Shown here in pieces: positions 42,990 to 51,912 of a DNA stretch of 64,000 nucleotides. The stretch is from Nitrososphaerota archaeon. GTDB taxonomy: Archaea > Thermoproteota > Nitrososphaeria > Nitrososphaerales > Nitrosopumilaceae. Position 1 is the first letter of the stretch; each line of letters starts with the position of its first letter. The stretch is taken from contig JABDDN010000003.1 in assembly GCA_013287585.1 (NCBI GenBank), positions 33,061-97,060 on the forward strand, read 5' to 3'. The notes beneath the pieces were generated by a model, which was not told the origin of the DNA, did not search any database, and saw nothing but the letters and a program-made list of their open reading frames with translations. Both the position numbers and the translations under genes were made by a program.

Positions 42990-43728
42990 CAAGCTTGCCA
43001 TAGAACCATATTCTTCAATTCTAGGTTATCCAAAAGCAACAAGAGGCGAGCTTTCAAAACGAATCATGGAGCTCAAAAAGCTTGGAATTAAAGGAGTCTC
43101 ATTTACTGGAACTACTACACTAAACAATGTGCCTGTTCTTGGCAAGGGCTATGTTGGCGTTGTGGTTTTATCAAATCAAAGAAAAAAAACAGTGGCCTTG
43201 AAGATTCGCAGAATGGATGCAAGTAGGCCTGAGATGAAAAGTGAGGCAAAGCTTCTAAGGTTAGCAAACGAAGTAGATGTTGGTCCAAAGCTGATAGACA
43301 GTAGCAAAAATTTCATAATAATGGAGTATCTTGAAGGCAAAAAAATAATTGATTGGATTCGGGATCTAAAGGGTAAAGGTAGTGCCGCAAAACTTAGATC
43401 TACCATACTAAAGGTGCTTGAAGATTGTTATAGTCTGGATAAAATCCGTCTTGATCACGGTGAGCTAAGTCACATTCACAAACATGTTATAGTTGGCAAG
43501 AAAACTTGCATAATTGATTTTGAAAGTGCTAGTGTAAATAGAAGAACATCAAATGTAACATCAGCAACCCAGAGCATATTCATTGGCTCTGGTATTGCAA
43601 ATATGGTAAAAAAAATAATCAAAGTTCCTAATAGAAAAAAACTGATTGCTTCATTAAAAAAATACAAAAATGACCAGTCACGTAAAAACTTTGAAGATGT
43701 GTTACAAGTATTGGGACTGAAAAAATGA
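42964..43728 (+). CDS. RIO-like serine/threonine protein kinase
   Basis: The 254-aa protein is a small archaeal protein kinase. It shows a glycine loop GKGYVGVVV (about 59-67), the lysine of VALKIRRMD (about 77-85), the hinge IIMEYLEGKKI (about 118-128), a catalytic LDHGELSHIHKHVIV (about 163-177) and IIDFESAS (about 184-191) as the metal-binding segment. The catalytic-loop aspartate occurs as D164 in LDHG, as in kinases close to the Bud32/RIO group. The start overlaps cca by 26 nt. Its targets are unknown. Confidence 0.8.
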   Translation: MDSSLVPLSKLAIEPYSSILGYPKATRGELSKRIMELKKLGIKGVSFTGTTTLNNVPVLGKGYVGVVVLSNQRKKTVALKIRRMDASRPEMKSEAKLLRLANEVDVGPKLIDSSKNFIIMEYLEGKKIIDWIRDLKGKGSAAKLRSTILKVLEDCYSLDKIRLDHGELSHIHKHVIVGKKTCIIDFESASVNRRTSNVTSATQSIFIGSGIANMVKKIIKVPNRKKLIASLKKYKNDQSRKNFEDVLQVLGLKK

Positions 43729-45083
43729 GTTTACAAAATCTTAAAACAAATACTCTTAGGATTTCACTAGCTATAATAATTTCTGCGTTTGTGGTAGAGC
43801 TTACAATAGGAGTATTTTCAAACAGTCTTGCTCTAATCACAGATAGCATTCATGCTGTTTTAGATTCTATCGTTACTGTCATTTTGCTTGTTGCAGCAAG
43901 ATGGGCTGCAAAACCTCCCGATCGTGAGCACACGTATGGCCATGGTAAGATTGAGACAATGGGCAGTTTTGTTGGCGGTATTATTATTCTTGTAATAGCG
44001 GCCTTTTTCATTTACGAATCTATTTCAAGGATGCAAGGTCCGCCTCCTACCGTTGTTCCAGGGATAATGGCAATTGGAGCAGCAGTATACACTCTTTGTT
44101 CTGATATCTTTAGAATTGGAATTCTTAGAAGGGCACTGAAAAAAACAGAGGGTTCTACTTTGCGAGTAGACTTGTATCATGCATTTATGGATATGAGTGC
44201 GACATCGGTAGCACTAGTTGGAATTTTGTTGGTCATAATCGGTTATTACCAAGGAGATTTTATTGCGGCATTAATTTTGGGAGTATTTCTTGCTGCTCTT
44301 AGCATAAAGCTGATTCACAAAAATGCTCTAGAGTTAACTGATGCCATTCCTGCAGGTATGGTAAAGCAAGTACAAGATATTGTAAACAAAACAGAAGGAG
44401 TGATGAATACTGATTCGGTTCAAATGCGCAGATCAGGTAGTGAGATTTTTGCTGAGATAAAAATATCATTGAGCGGTGCAGCAAGTTTTGAAGAAGCTCA
44501 TAAGATCAGTAGCGATGTAGAGAAAAATATCAAGAACTCTATTGCAAATTCCAGTGTTACAGTTCATTTTGAACCAACATGGAAAGATGTACCGATTGAT
44601 TACAAAGTAAACCATGTTGCATCTGTAGTAAAGGGAGTTGAAGGAATACACAATGTTAGTTCTACAACTTCAGGCGAGGGTCTCTTCATAAGCTTGCATG
44701 TCTTGGTAGATAGAAATATGCACCTTGAAGAAGCCCATAAAATTTCAGATGATATAGAGACTCAGATCCGAAATGCGATTCCTAACATTAATCACATCAC
44801 AATTCATCTTGAACCATTTGTCTCAATACCAAAGAGTTCACCTATCGAAGATTTATCAATCGAGGAACAGATTACAAAAACCATAAAGGAATACCCATTA
44901 GTAAAAAAAATTGGCAGAGTCATAACATTCCAACTCCAAGACATTTTCAAAATAGACATAGATTGCTCATTTGATGGAAATCTGTCAGTTGAAAGGGTAC
45001 ATGATATTGTATCGGAAATTGAATATAAAATAAAAAATCAAATTAAAAACGCGGTAATTACAATACATCCGGAACCAAGCTAA
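43725..45083 (+). CDS. cation diffusion facilitator (CDF) transporter with long C-terminus
   Basis: The 452-aa protein has six membrane helices (about 1-205), with the metal-site residues in DSIHAVLDS (about 38-46) and HTYGHGKIET (about 68-77), typical of Zn/Fe/Mn efflux proteins. The usual cytoplasmic ferredoxin-like domain is followed by two further copies, so the tail has three related domains. The first two contain 'HKISxDxE' and all end in a 'xxHxEPxx' metal-binding pattern (HFEPTW, HLEPFV, HPEPS). It starts with an ATGA overlap after the kinase gene. Confidence 0.88.
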   Translation: MSLQNLKTNTLRISLAIIISAFVVELTIGVFSNSLALITDSIHAVLDSIVTVILLVAARWAAKPPDREHTYGHGKIETMGSFVGGIIILVIAAFFIYESISRMQGPPPTVVPGIMAIGAAVYTLCSDIFRIGILRRALKKTEGSTLRVDLYHAFMDMSATSVALVGILLVIIGYYQGDFIAALILGVFLAALSIKLIHKNALELTDAIPAGMVKQVQDIVNKTEGVMNTDSVQMRRSGSEIFAEIKISLSGAASFEEAHKISSDVEKNIKNSIANSSVTVHFEPTWKDVPIDYKVNHVASVVKGVEGIHNVSSTTSGEGLFISLHVLVDRNMHLEEAHKISDDIETQIRNAIPNINHITIHLEPFVSIPKSSPIEDLSIEEQITKTIKEYPLVKKIGRVITFQLQDIFKIDIDCSFDGNLSVERVHDIVSEIEYKIKNQIKNAVITIHPEPS

Positions 45084-45084
45084 C

Positions 45085-45693
45085 ATGATAAATCGTAAGG
45101 CAGTTGGCTTCCTAAAACAGGATCCAAATCTTGTGAAAATTATTAAGCATATAGGAGATTACCAGATTAAAAAAAGAAACAATCACTTTGCAGTTTTGGT
45201 AGAGTCAATCATATCACAACAGTTTGCAAGCGCTGCTGCAGAAGCAATATTTACAAGATTCAAAAAACTTTATCCAAAATTTCCAACAGCTAACCAGATA
45301 CTAAATACAAGAGATGCCAAGTTACGTTCAGTTGGCCTTTCAGGTATGAAAGTAGAATATCTGAAAGATTTGGCACAAAAAATTGAGGATAGAAAATTAA
45401 AGATGAGGAAATTATCTAAGATGAATGATGATGAAATTATTGAACACCTCACTCAAGTAAAAGGAATAGGCAGATGGACTGCTGAGATGTTTTTGATATT
45501 TTCACTTGGAAGACTAGATGTATTGCCTACAGGAGATCTTGGGTTAAGAAAGGGAGTGCAGATGGCGTTTTCTCTGTCGGAATTACCAAAACCAAAAGAA
45601 GTAGAGAAGATCGGTATGAGATGGAAACCCTATCGAAGTGTGGCAACTTGGTATTTGTGGAAAAGTTTACAGAAATTTGATAAGATTGGATAA
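45085..45693 (+). CDS. DNA-3-methyladenine glycosylase (AlkA-like, HhH-GPD)
   Basis: The 202-aa enzyme is a base-excision glycosylase. It has the helix-hairpin-helix LTQVKGIGRWTAEMFLIFSL (about 122-141) and the catalytic aspartate in LPTGDLGLRKG (about 147-157), with the N-terminal SIISQQFASAAAEAIFTRF typical of AlkA-like proteins. No iron-sulfur cysteine cluster is present. It follows the CDF gene by 1 nt, ending the run of genes from thpR, and stops just before a tRNA gene on the other strand. Confidence 0.88.
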   Translation: MINRKAVGFLKQDPNLVKIIKHIGDYQIKKRNNHFAVLVESIISQQFASAAAEAIFTRFKKLYPKFPTANQILNTRDAKLRSVGLSGMKVEYLKDLAQKIEDRKLKMRKLSKMNDDEIIEHLTQVKGIGRWTAEMFLIFSLGRLDVLPTGDLGLRKGVQMAFSLSELPKPKEVEKIGMRWKPYRSVATWYLWKSLQKFDKIG

Positions 45694-45698
45694 TGTAT

Positions 45699-45771
45699 GG
45701 GGCCGGCCGGACTTGAACCGGCGACCTCTAGCACCCCAGGCTAGCATCATACCAAGCTAGACTACGGCCCC
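45699..45771 (-). tRNA. tRNA-Pro (anticodon GGG)
   Basis: The 73-nt minus-strand gene folds as a cloverleaf: acceptor GGGGCCG / CGGCCCC, D arm GTCTAGCTTGGTATGAT, anticodon stem CTAGC/GCTAG around loop CTGGGGT (anticodon GGG), and T arm with GGTTCAAGTCC. There is no intron and no encoded CCA. Confidence 0.95.
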
Positions 45772-45874
45772 TCAAGTTGCTGACAATGGTGAAATTATTA
45801 AATCGTGGGATTTATTGAAATCAAAAAATTCTGTTCCAAGATTACAATCAGAGTTACTGTATTGCATCATAAAA

Positions 45875-46177
45875 TCATGAACAGCATGCAGGATCATTAC
45901 AAATTGTGGCAATCTTTTCTCCAGCATTAGTAATGTTTGCAATTAATTTTGCCGTCTCTTTGTTAGAAATTGAATACATTGTCATCTTTCCGTTTCCTCT
46001 TGAATGAATTATGTTGCATTCCTTCAAGGCTCTCAGATGATGAGAAACTAGTGGTTGGTCTTTTTTTAGTTTGGAAACCAAGTCATTGACACAAAGTTCC
46101 TTGTTCTCTTGAAGCAGTTCAAGTATGCTAAAGCGTGTCTCATCACAGATACATTTTAGCAGGGTCAACCCATTCAT
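45875..46177 (-). CDS. arsR: ArsR-family repressor, probably arsenite-responsive
   Basis: The 100-aa protein is a winged-helix ArsR regulator (ETRFSILELLQENKELCVND, recognition DQPLVSHHLRALKEC, wing GKMTMYSIS). The usual ELCVCDL metal site is here ELCVND, with one cysteine only. Extra cysteines occur at the N-terminus (KCICDETRF) and at the C-terminus (CNDPACC), which could complete a different three-cysteine arsenite site. It is divergent from arsC with a short shared promoter of 43 nt, so it likely controls that operon and itself. Confidence 0.87.
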   Translation of the reverse strand: MNGLTLLKCICDETRFSILELLQENKELCVNDLVSKLKKDQPLVSHHLRALKECNIIHSRGNGKMTMYSISNKETAKLIANITNAGEKIATICNDPACCS

Positions 46178-46188
46178 ATCAATTAATG

Positions 46189-46214
46189 TTTATATAAATA
46201 TAGATTTATATAAG
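46189..46214. promoter_or_regulatory. shared divergent arsR-arsC promoter
   Basis: TTTATATAAA (46189-46198) and TTTATATAAG (46205-46214) form a direct repeat in the 43-nt gap. The first is centred 28 nt before the arsC ATG at 46221 and the second about 32 nt before the arsR ATG on the other strand. ArsR bound here would block both promoters. Confidence 0.55.
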
Positions 46215-46220
46215 CATTAC

Positions 46221-46622
46221 ATGTCTGATACAAAAAAAATTCTTTTTGTATGTGTAGAAAATGCTGGGAGAAGTCAGATGGCAGAAGGTTTCTTTAGAAA
46301 ACTTGCACTGTCAGAATTTTTACCACAAAGTGCTGGCACAAAACCTAGCAGTGAAATTAACCCACTTGCAGTTCAAGTAATGAAAGAAATTGGAATAGAC
46401 ATAACAGGACAAAAACCCAAAGTACTTTCTGATGAGATGATAAAAAAATCTGCAAAGGTTGTAAACATGGGATGTATGGATAAAGAATCCTGCCCCGCAC
46501 TGTTTGTAAACAATGTAATAGATTGGAATATTCCTGATCCAAAAGGCAAGCCAATAGAACAGGTCAGAAAGATCAGGGATGAAATTGAAACAAAGGTAAA
46601 GGAGCTTGTTGCAAGTCTCTAG
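46221..46622 (+). CDS. arsC: arsenate reductase, thioredoxin-coupled LMW-phosphatase type
   Basis: The 133-aa enzyme has the LMW-PTP loop CVENAGRSQMAE (about 10-21; Cx5R), the C-terminal cysteine pair in GCMDKESCPA (about 78-87), and the aspartate of NIPDPKG (about 98-104). The three cysteines fit thioredoxin-coupled arsenate reductases. It converts arsenate to arsenite. The frame opens upstream at 46125, but ATG 46221 follows the TATA box. The aquaporin gene overlaps its end by 17 nt. Confidence 0.9.
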   Translation: MSDTKKILFVCVENAGRSQMAEGFFRKLALSEFLPQSAGTKPSSEINPLAVQVMKEIGIDITGQKPKVLSDEMIKKSAKVVNMGCMDKESCPALFVNNVIDWNIPDPKGKPIEQVRKIRDEIETKVKELVASL

Positions 46623-47295
46623 GTTAAACGGCCTATCATCTAACCAAAAAAAGTTCTTTGCTGAGCTAATTGGTACGTTTGTTGTAGTTGTATTTGCTAC
46701 TGGTTCAGTAGTTCTGGATGCAAAATATGTGGGAGCATTTGGTTTATGGTTTGTTGCACTAGCACCGGCTGTTGCTGTTGCTTTGATGGTTTATGCTTTT
46801 GGAAAAGTTTCAATGGCGCATTTCAATCCTGCAGTAACAATAGGTTATCTTGTTACAAAACACATGCCAAAAAATCTCTTGCCAGTATACTTTGCTGCAG
46901 AAATAATTGGTGCATTATTAGCAAGTATTTTTGTGAAATATGTGATAGGTACAGAGGCAAATCTAGGAGCAAACGCACCAGATTATCGTTTTCCCTTACC
47001 TCTCATATTTGGTGTTGAAGTTCTAACTACAGCATTATTGATGGCCGTGATTCTGGTAGTTGTACATACGAAGGGATTGAGAGGATTTAGTGGGATTGCA
47101 ATAGGCGGTATAATTGGATTAGATATTTTCTTTTTGTCATTTATCTCAGGTGCATCTATGAATCCAGCCAGATCTTTAGCACCAGCTTTAGTGTCTGGTT
47201 ATCTTAACGATCTCTGGTTGTACTGGACTGCAACCTTTGTTGGTTCTGGGATTGTTGGATTTATTTACAGGAAAAAATTTGCAAAATTAGTTTAG
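46606..47295 (+). CDS. aquaporin/aquaglyceroporin of the arsenic cluster (AqpS-like)
   Basis: The 229-aa protein has six helices and both NPA boxes, HFNPAVTIG (about 67-75) and SMNPARSLA (about 184-192). The second box carries the arginine of the selectivity filter. In some bacterial ars operons an AqpS channel replaces an active pump and lets arsenite flow out down its gradient; its place after arsC fits that role. The TTG start lies within the arsC end (17-nt overlap). No arsB or acr3 gene is present nearby. Confidence 0.87.
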   Translation: MLQVSRLNGLSSNQKKFFAELIGTFVVVVFATGSVVLDAKYVGAFGLWFVALAPAVAVALMVYAFGKVSMAHFNPAVTIGYLVTKHMPKNLLPVYFAAEIIGALLASIFVKYVIGTEANLGANAPDYRFPLPLIFGVEVLTTALLMAVILVVVHTKGLRGFSGIAIGGIIGLDIFFLSFISGASMNPARSLAPALVSGYLNDLWLYWTATFVGSGIVGFIYRKKFAKLV

Positions 47296-47297
47296 TA

Positions 47298-48422
47298 TTA
47301 CAACCACTTTGCCAGTCTGTCTTTTTCAAATTTTTCCTTGTCTGCAAAATGTTCTTCTGATGGTTGCTGGAGTAAGGTAATAGGGTTTGGATTAGCAAAC
47401 ATGTCTACTTGCAGATATCCTGCAACTTTTTTGCCAACTTCTACAAAACATCCTCCCTTACCATCAAAGATCTCTTTTTCTTGCTCGCTTTTTATTTTTG
47501 ATATAATATTTCTAGCAACAGTAACGCCCTCTCCTTCTGCAAAAATTCCTGCCTTTGGAACTGCAATTTTATCTGTAACCATGATTTGATTCACATCACC
47601 TATTGCATAGACATTTTCAAAATTTGTTTTACAGGTTCTGTCAACTGCAATGAATTTTCCCTTTTCTGCAAAGCCTGCTTCAACTACAACTGATGGAGCC
47701 TTGTGTGGTGGAACTGCGATAAGAAGATCAAAACCAGCTACAGATTCTTCAAACTTGAGTGTCTTTGGTCCAATAGAGATTGTTTTATGTGATCCATGAA
47801 ACTCTATGTTTTTTGATTTTAAAAGTTGCAATAGTTCTTCGCTCACTTGAGGTCCACCTGCTGGAAGTGTTATTGGAGTTGGACTGTAAAAATCAATTTT
47901 TACAGAATCACTGGCACCAGTATCTTTTAGCATCGATCTTATGAGAAGAGCTGCCTCATAGGGAGCTGGCGGACATTTGTAAGGCAAGCCCATTATTGCC
48001 ATTGCTATCTTGCCTGACTTTATTCTCTTTATTGCATCACGAATTTTTGGGACGTCCTTTAGCTCATACAAGACTAATCCATTATTTGAAAGACCTGGAA
48101 TTTGTTCTGGTGCAAGCTCAACTCCAAGTGCAATTATCAGATAATCATATGGTAGTTCTTTTGATGGTGTAGTAACGGTTTTGTTTTGCGGATTAATCTT
48201 GATGATTTCCTCGTTGATAAAATCAATTCCCTTTTTTGTTATTGTTTGCAAAGGCTTTTTTGAATACTCAAATTCCCTTGTTCCATTTAGGATCCATAAT
48301 TTTACCAGATCCATCATGAAATAGTCTTTTTTGTCAATTACAGTAATTTTGACTTCGGATGAAAGATTTTGTCTTAGCTCATTTGCTGCAGCAAGACCGC
48401 CAAATCCCCCGCCTAGAATCAA
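47298..48422 (-). CDS. FAD-dependent pyridine nucleotide-disulfide oxidoreductase (SQR/NDH-2-like)
   Basis: The 374-aa flavoprotein has the FAD-binding GGGFGGLAAANEL (about residues 4-16), a second Rossmann motif near AIMGLPYKCPPAPYE, and the ATG-like NVYAIGDVNQIM (about 287-298). The group includes sulfide:quinone reductases, where two redox cysteines are expected; one cysteine sits in the YKCPPAP segment (about C155) and another in GKGGCFVE (about C331), which matches SQR or flavocytochrome-c type. Start is TTG 48422, which trims the first beta strand by one or two residues; an unusual ATT/ATA start is possible. Convergent with the aquaporin gene. Confidence 0.78.
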   Translation of the reverse strand: MILGGGFGGLAAANELRQNLSSEVKITVIDKKDYFMMDLVKLWILNGTREFEYSKKPLQTITKKGIDFINEEIIKINPQNKTVTTPSKELPYDYLIIALGVELAPEQIPGLSNNGLVLYELKDVPKIRDAIKRIKSGKIAMAIMGLPYKCPPAPYEAALLIRSMLKDTGASDSVKIDFYSPTPITLPAGGPQVSEELLQLLKSKNIEFHGSHKTISIGPKTLKFEESVAGFDLLIAVPPHKAPSVVVEAGFAEKGKFIAVDRTCKTNFENVYAIGDVNQIMVTDKIAVPKAGIFAEGEGVTVARNIISKIKSEQEKEIFDGKGGCFVEVGKKVAGYLQVDMFANPNPITLLQQPSEEHFADKEKFEKDRLAKWL

Positions 48423-48456
48423 AATGTTTGTTGGATTTATTATCTAACACCTAACA

Positions 48457-49197
48457 CTATCTTTCTTGTGTGGTTGGCCTAACTGTAATTTCATTAACGT
48501 TCATGCGCAATGGAGATTCTAGTGCAAACATTATCGAGTTTGCAATGTCTTCTGCTTGTAGTGCTTCAATTTCTTTTGATTGTTTTACAAAAGCCTCTAG
48601 TGATTTGTCAGTAATGGTATTAGTAAGCTCTGTTGCAACAATACCTGGTTCTATTGTTGTCACTCGAATTTTGTTTCTTGCACTTAGTTCTTGTCGTAGC
48701 CCTTCGCTGAAAGCTCTTACAGCATATTTTGTTGCGCAATAAACACTACCTGATGGAAATACAACTCTTCCCGCAATTGATGAGATGTTTACGATATGGC
48801 CAGAATTCTGGCTAATCATGTGAGAAACGGCAGCGGCGGTACAAAAAAGCACTCCTTTGATGTTGACATCAACCATTTGCTCCCACTCGTCAACTTTGAG
48901 ATTCTTCACAAAACTTAGAGGCATGATTCCCGCATTATTTATCAAGATATCTACTCGATTCCATTTTTTTATTACAGCATCAATTAGTGCTTGACAGTCC
49001 TTGCGTTTTGTCACATCACATGGTATAACAATACATTCAGTACCATTTTTTGTAATCTCTTTTTGTAATTCCTCTAATCGTTTGGCTCTTCTAGCAGCAA
49101 TTGCTACCTTTGCGCCTGCTTTTGCAAGTGACAATGCAGTAGCATAACCTATTCCACTACTTGCACCAGTTACAATTGCTACTTTGTCTTTTAACAT
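48457..49197 (-). CDS. short-chain dehydrogenase/reductase
   Basis: The 246-aa protein has TGASSGIG (about 10-17), CDVTKR, NNAG (about 88-91), the catalytic serine in NISSIAG and YCATK (about 152-156), all of the classical SDR family. The C-terminus MNVNEITVRPTTQER matches the YdfG/serine-dehydrogenase-like branch, so a hydroxy-acid or sugar substrate is possible. It sits 34 nt upstream of the flavoprotein gene on the same strand, and the two may be cotranscribed. Confidence 0.82.
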   Translation of the reverse strand: MLKDKVAIVTGASSGIGYATALSLAKAGAKVAIAARRAKRLEELQKEITKNGTECIVIPCDVTKRKDCQALIDAVIKKWNRVDILINNAGIMPLSFVKNLKVDEWEQMVDVNIKGVLFCTAAAVSHMISQNSGHIVNISSIAGRVVFPSGSVYCATKYAVRAFSEGLRQELSARNKIRVTTIEPGIVATELTNTITDKSLEAFVKQSKEIEALQAEDIANSIMFALESPLRMNVNEITVRPTTQER

Positions 49198-49309
49198 TTG
49201 AAAATCTGTTTTTTATCATGATGTATTGTGTAAATATGTTTTGTTGATCTGGATGCACCAAGAAACTAAGTTACCTAACACTAATTTAGTATGAACTTTT
49301 AATTATGCT

Positions 49310-49537
49310 ATGGAAGAGTTTGACTGTGCATATTGCGGTGAAAAGCAAGATCTGCCTTTTGAATGCAATTACTGTAAAGACAAATTCTGTGCCGAACACA
49401 GACTACCAGAGGCACACAGATGTGTCAAACTACATCAGATCAGAGCAAAAAGATTTGGCCAAAATAGTGTAAAGCGAGATAAGGGAATTGGACGTCAAAG
49501 TATTTTTAAAAAAGTTTTGAACAAATTTCGTGATTAG
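49310..49537 (+). CDS. AN1-type zinc-finger protein
   Basis: The 75-aa protein carries an AN1 zinc finger: CAYCGEKQDLPFECNYCKDK (about 6-25), then FCAEHRLPEAHRC (about 26-38). The last 30 residues are basic. AN1 domains in eukaryotes bind ubiquitin-like or other protein partners; in archaea the role is not known. It is transcribed alone and overlaps the next gene's end convergently by 4 nt. Confidence 0.85.
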   Translation: MEEFDCAYCGEKQDLPFECNYCKDKFCAEHRLPEAHRCVKLHQIRAKRFGQNSVKRDKGIGRQSIFKKVLNKFRD

Positions 49538-49806
49538 TAAAGTGCCCTTTCTGGATTTAGTTTTGAAAGTTTTGCCTGATAGAATAATGCAAATGCCAAA
49601 GCCAGCAAAACTCCCCCAGTAAGCCAGTGAGCAACATGCATTGTAAGATAAACTATGCCAAACCCCACACACATTGTTGCTTGAGTTAAAAGTTTTATCC
49701 ATGATGGGATTTTTGCAGCTCTGCATACCATCTCAATGATAAAAAGTCCTGCAACTGGATAAAGTATGATTAGAAAATATGTACCAAGATGAACTCCATT
49801 ATGCAT
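49534..49806 (-). CDS. small membrane protein
   Basis: The 90-aa product has three hydrophobic segments (about 8-27, 38-56 and 60-80) and no charged motif of known function. It lies 29 nt downstream of the GINS gene on the same strand, so it could be in the same transcript. The frame is the only reasonable one in the region. I do not recognise the family. Confidence 0.6.
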   Translation of the reverse strand: MHNGVHLGTYFLIILYPVAGLFIIEMVCRAAKIPSWIKLLTQATMCVGFGIVYLTMHVAHWLTGGVLLALAFALFYQAKLSKLNPERALY

Positions 49807-49835
49807 TTATTCTTAGGAAATATCAGGTGTAATTT

Positions 49836-50393
49836 CTAGTCTTCCCAGCTTATTTTTACAGCGATTTTCTTATTGATGAGAGCAAGGGCGTTCTCAAAAG
49901 GAAGTGTTGCCACGTCTTCTGCATCAAATGGTCCATATTTTTGTAAATCAGAGCCTATGATTTGGTCTATTGGTTTTAAGAATCGTATTACAATAGCTCG
50001 TGATCTGTGACTGTTGGCTACTGTCTCGAGAAGTTTTAATCTGCCGTTTAGTGTAGCTGCAAGAATAACTTCCTTTCTTTGTCGCAATTCATCTTCAGAA
50101 TCCAAGATGAATCTTTCTTCATCAAGTAGATTTGAATAATCAAGTTCTTTTGATTTTATTGCCTTTTCAATTCTTATTTTTAAAAGAAGTGTGGTCATGT
50201 CTGCTATTATTTTTACAAGTGAATCTTTGATTTTTGATTCTATTCCATCATATCCTTGATTTTTCAGATTACCAATTAGCTCGCCTATACTGGAATAAAG
50301 CTCTGGATCAATTTCTTGGACAGGATCATTTTCAATTTCAAGCTGTAAAACGGCGTACAATGAATTTACATCAATTTTTTTTGTTTCTGACAT
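49836..50393 (-). CDS. GINS complex subunit (Gins51/Gins15-type)
   Basis: The 185-aa protein shows the GINS layout: an N-terminal helical A domain (about 1-125, with LDYSNLLDEERFILDSEDEL and the next conserved helix) and a small C-terminal B domain (about 135-185, IRFLKPIDQIIGSDLQKYGP and DVATLPFENALALINKKIA). The A-then-B order is that of Gins51/Sld5-Psf1 proteins. GINS joins MCM and the recombinase-like GAN/Cdc45 in the replicative helicase. ATG 50393 (MSETKK) is preferred to TTG 50405. Confidence 0.82.
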   Translation of the reverse strand: MSETKKIDVNSLYAVLQLEIENDPVQEIDPELYSSIGELIGNLKNQGYDGIESKIKDSLVKIIADMTTLLLKIRIEKAIKSKELDYSNLLDEERFILDSEDELRQRKEVILAATLNGRLKLLETVANSHRSRAIVIRFLKPIDQIIGSDLQKYGPFDAEDVATLPFENALALINKKIAVKISWED

Positions 50394-50418
50394 TTGCACA
50401 CCCAATAATACTTAAATC

Positions 50419-51912
50419 ATGGACTCCTTGTGTTATCATCAAGGAACTAAATTGCCATATAAAGTGATTGGTGGAGAACCTGTATCAATTTCCTATTCAG
50501 CTGATGAAGTTTTTGCTAAGATAAAACATGAACAAATAAAATTTATTGATTTACAGTTCACAGGATTATTAGGAAGATTCCATCACACTACAATTTCAGC
50601 CAGCTTGTTTACTCCGCAACAAATGCAAGATGGTTTGCCAAAGCTTGATGGTTCCTCAATTGTTGGTTTTGCAAGTGTAGATGATTCTGACATGATACTC
50701 AAGCCAGACCCAAATACATATGCCCTAATCCCTTGGATGACAAACGGTAAAACCGCGAGATTGATTTGTGATGTTTATTGGGGATGGGACAAGGGTAGAC
50801 TAGAACGAGACCCCAGAGGCATAGCACAAAGGGCAGAGAAATATCTCAAGACGCAGGGATTTGATTACAGCTATTGGGGACCAGAGGTAGAGTTTTTCGT
50901 TTTTGACAAGATTTCCTGGGATGTCCTGACACCATACAAGGGTCAGTCATATTCAATCGAATCAAAAGAGGCCCCATGGAGTCAGGAAGGAAAAGGCTAC
51001 CCCATGGCCTTGCAAAAGGGATACTATCCTAGTACTCCATCTGATACATTAACAGAATATAGAAACGAATGTGTTGATATTTTGAATGAAAATTTTGGTA
51101 TTTTATGTGATAACCATCACCATGAAGTTGCAACTGCTGGTCAGTGTGAAATTGATATCAGGTATGATCATCTAACAAATTCAGCAGATGGAGCACAAAC
51201 CTACAAGTATGTTGTAAGAAATGTTGCAGTAAAGTATAGCAAGGTTGCAACCATGATGCCAAAACCAATTTCTATGGATGCGGGTTCTGGCATGCATACC
51301 AATGTCAGTCTTTGGAAAGATGACAAGAATATGTTTTTTGATAAAGACGAGGAAGATGAGATTAGCCAATCTGCAAGATACTTTTGCGGTGGCATCATGA
51401 ATCATGCAAGAGCACTTGCCGCAATTGTAGCACCAACAACAAACTCGTATCACAGATTGGTTCCAGGATATGAGGCTCCAGTCTATGTAGCATGGAGTGC
51501 AAGCAACAGATCTGCAATAGTAAGAATTCCTGCACATTTCAAGGGAGAAAAATATGCAAAATTAAAAAGATTAGAATTCAGAGCTCCTGATCCTTCATCA
51601 AATCCATATCTTGCTTTTTCTGCAGTTCTAGCTGCTGGTCTTGATGGAATTAAAAAGAAATTAGATCCAGGAGATCCTGTTCATGAAGATATTTATAAAA
51701 TGAGTAAAAAGGAGCTTGATGCAAAAGGAATCAAGTCTTTACCTGCAACACTTGGTGAGGCACTTGATGCACTTGAAAGTGACAGAAAGTTTCTCAATCC
51801 AATATTTTCAAATGATGTACTTGACAAAATTATTGAATTAGAAAGAAAGGATGAGCATGAAGTCTCAATTAGGCCACACCCACATGAATTTTATCTATAT
51901 TTTGATATCTAG
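50419..51912 (+). CDS. glnA: glutamine synthetase
   Basis: The enzyme assimilates ammonium into glutamine. It shows the beta-grasp N-terminal domain (KFIDLQFTGLLGRFHH), DGSSIVGF (about residues 78-85), YWGPEVEFFVFD (about 153-164), the ATP-binding MDAGSGMHTNVSLW (about 286-299), and the central NRSAIVRIP and RLEFRAPDPSSNPYLAFSA regions. The 497-aa frame starts at ATG 50419, but this lies only about 5 nt after a TATA-like ACTTAAAT. A GTG at 50464 (MIGGEPVS) would give a more usual 482 aa. Both starts remain open. The gene ends convergently with a small membrane-protein gene. Confidence 0.93.
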   Translation: MDSLCYHQGTKLPYKVIGGEPVSISYSADEVFAKIKHEQIKFIDLQFTGLLGRFHHTTISASLFTPQQMQDGLPKLDGSSIVGFASVDDSDMILKPDPNTYALIPWMTNGKTARLICDVYWGWDKGRLERDPRGIAQRAEKYLKTQGFDYSYWGPEVEFFVFDKISWDVLTPYKGQSYSIESKEAPWSQEGKGYPMALQKGYYPSTPSDTLTEYRNECVDILNENFGILCDNHHHEVATAGQCEIDIRYDHLTNSADGAQTYKYVVRNVAVKYSKVATMMPKPISMDAGSGMHTNVSLWKDDKNMFFDKDEEDEISQSARYFCGGIMNHARALAAIVAPTTNSYHRLVPGYEAPVYVAWSASNRSAIVRIPAHFKGEKYAKLKRLEFRAPDPSSNPYLAFSAVLAAGLDGIKKKLDPGDPVHEDIYKMSKKELDAKGIKSLPATLGEALDALESDRKFLNPIFSNDVLDKIIELERKDEHEVSIRPHPHEFYLYFDI

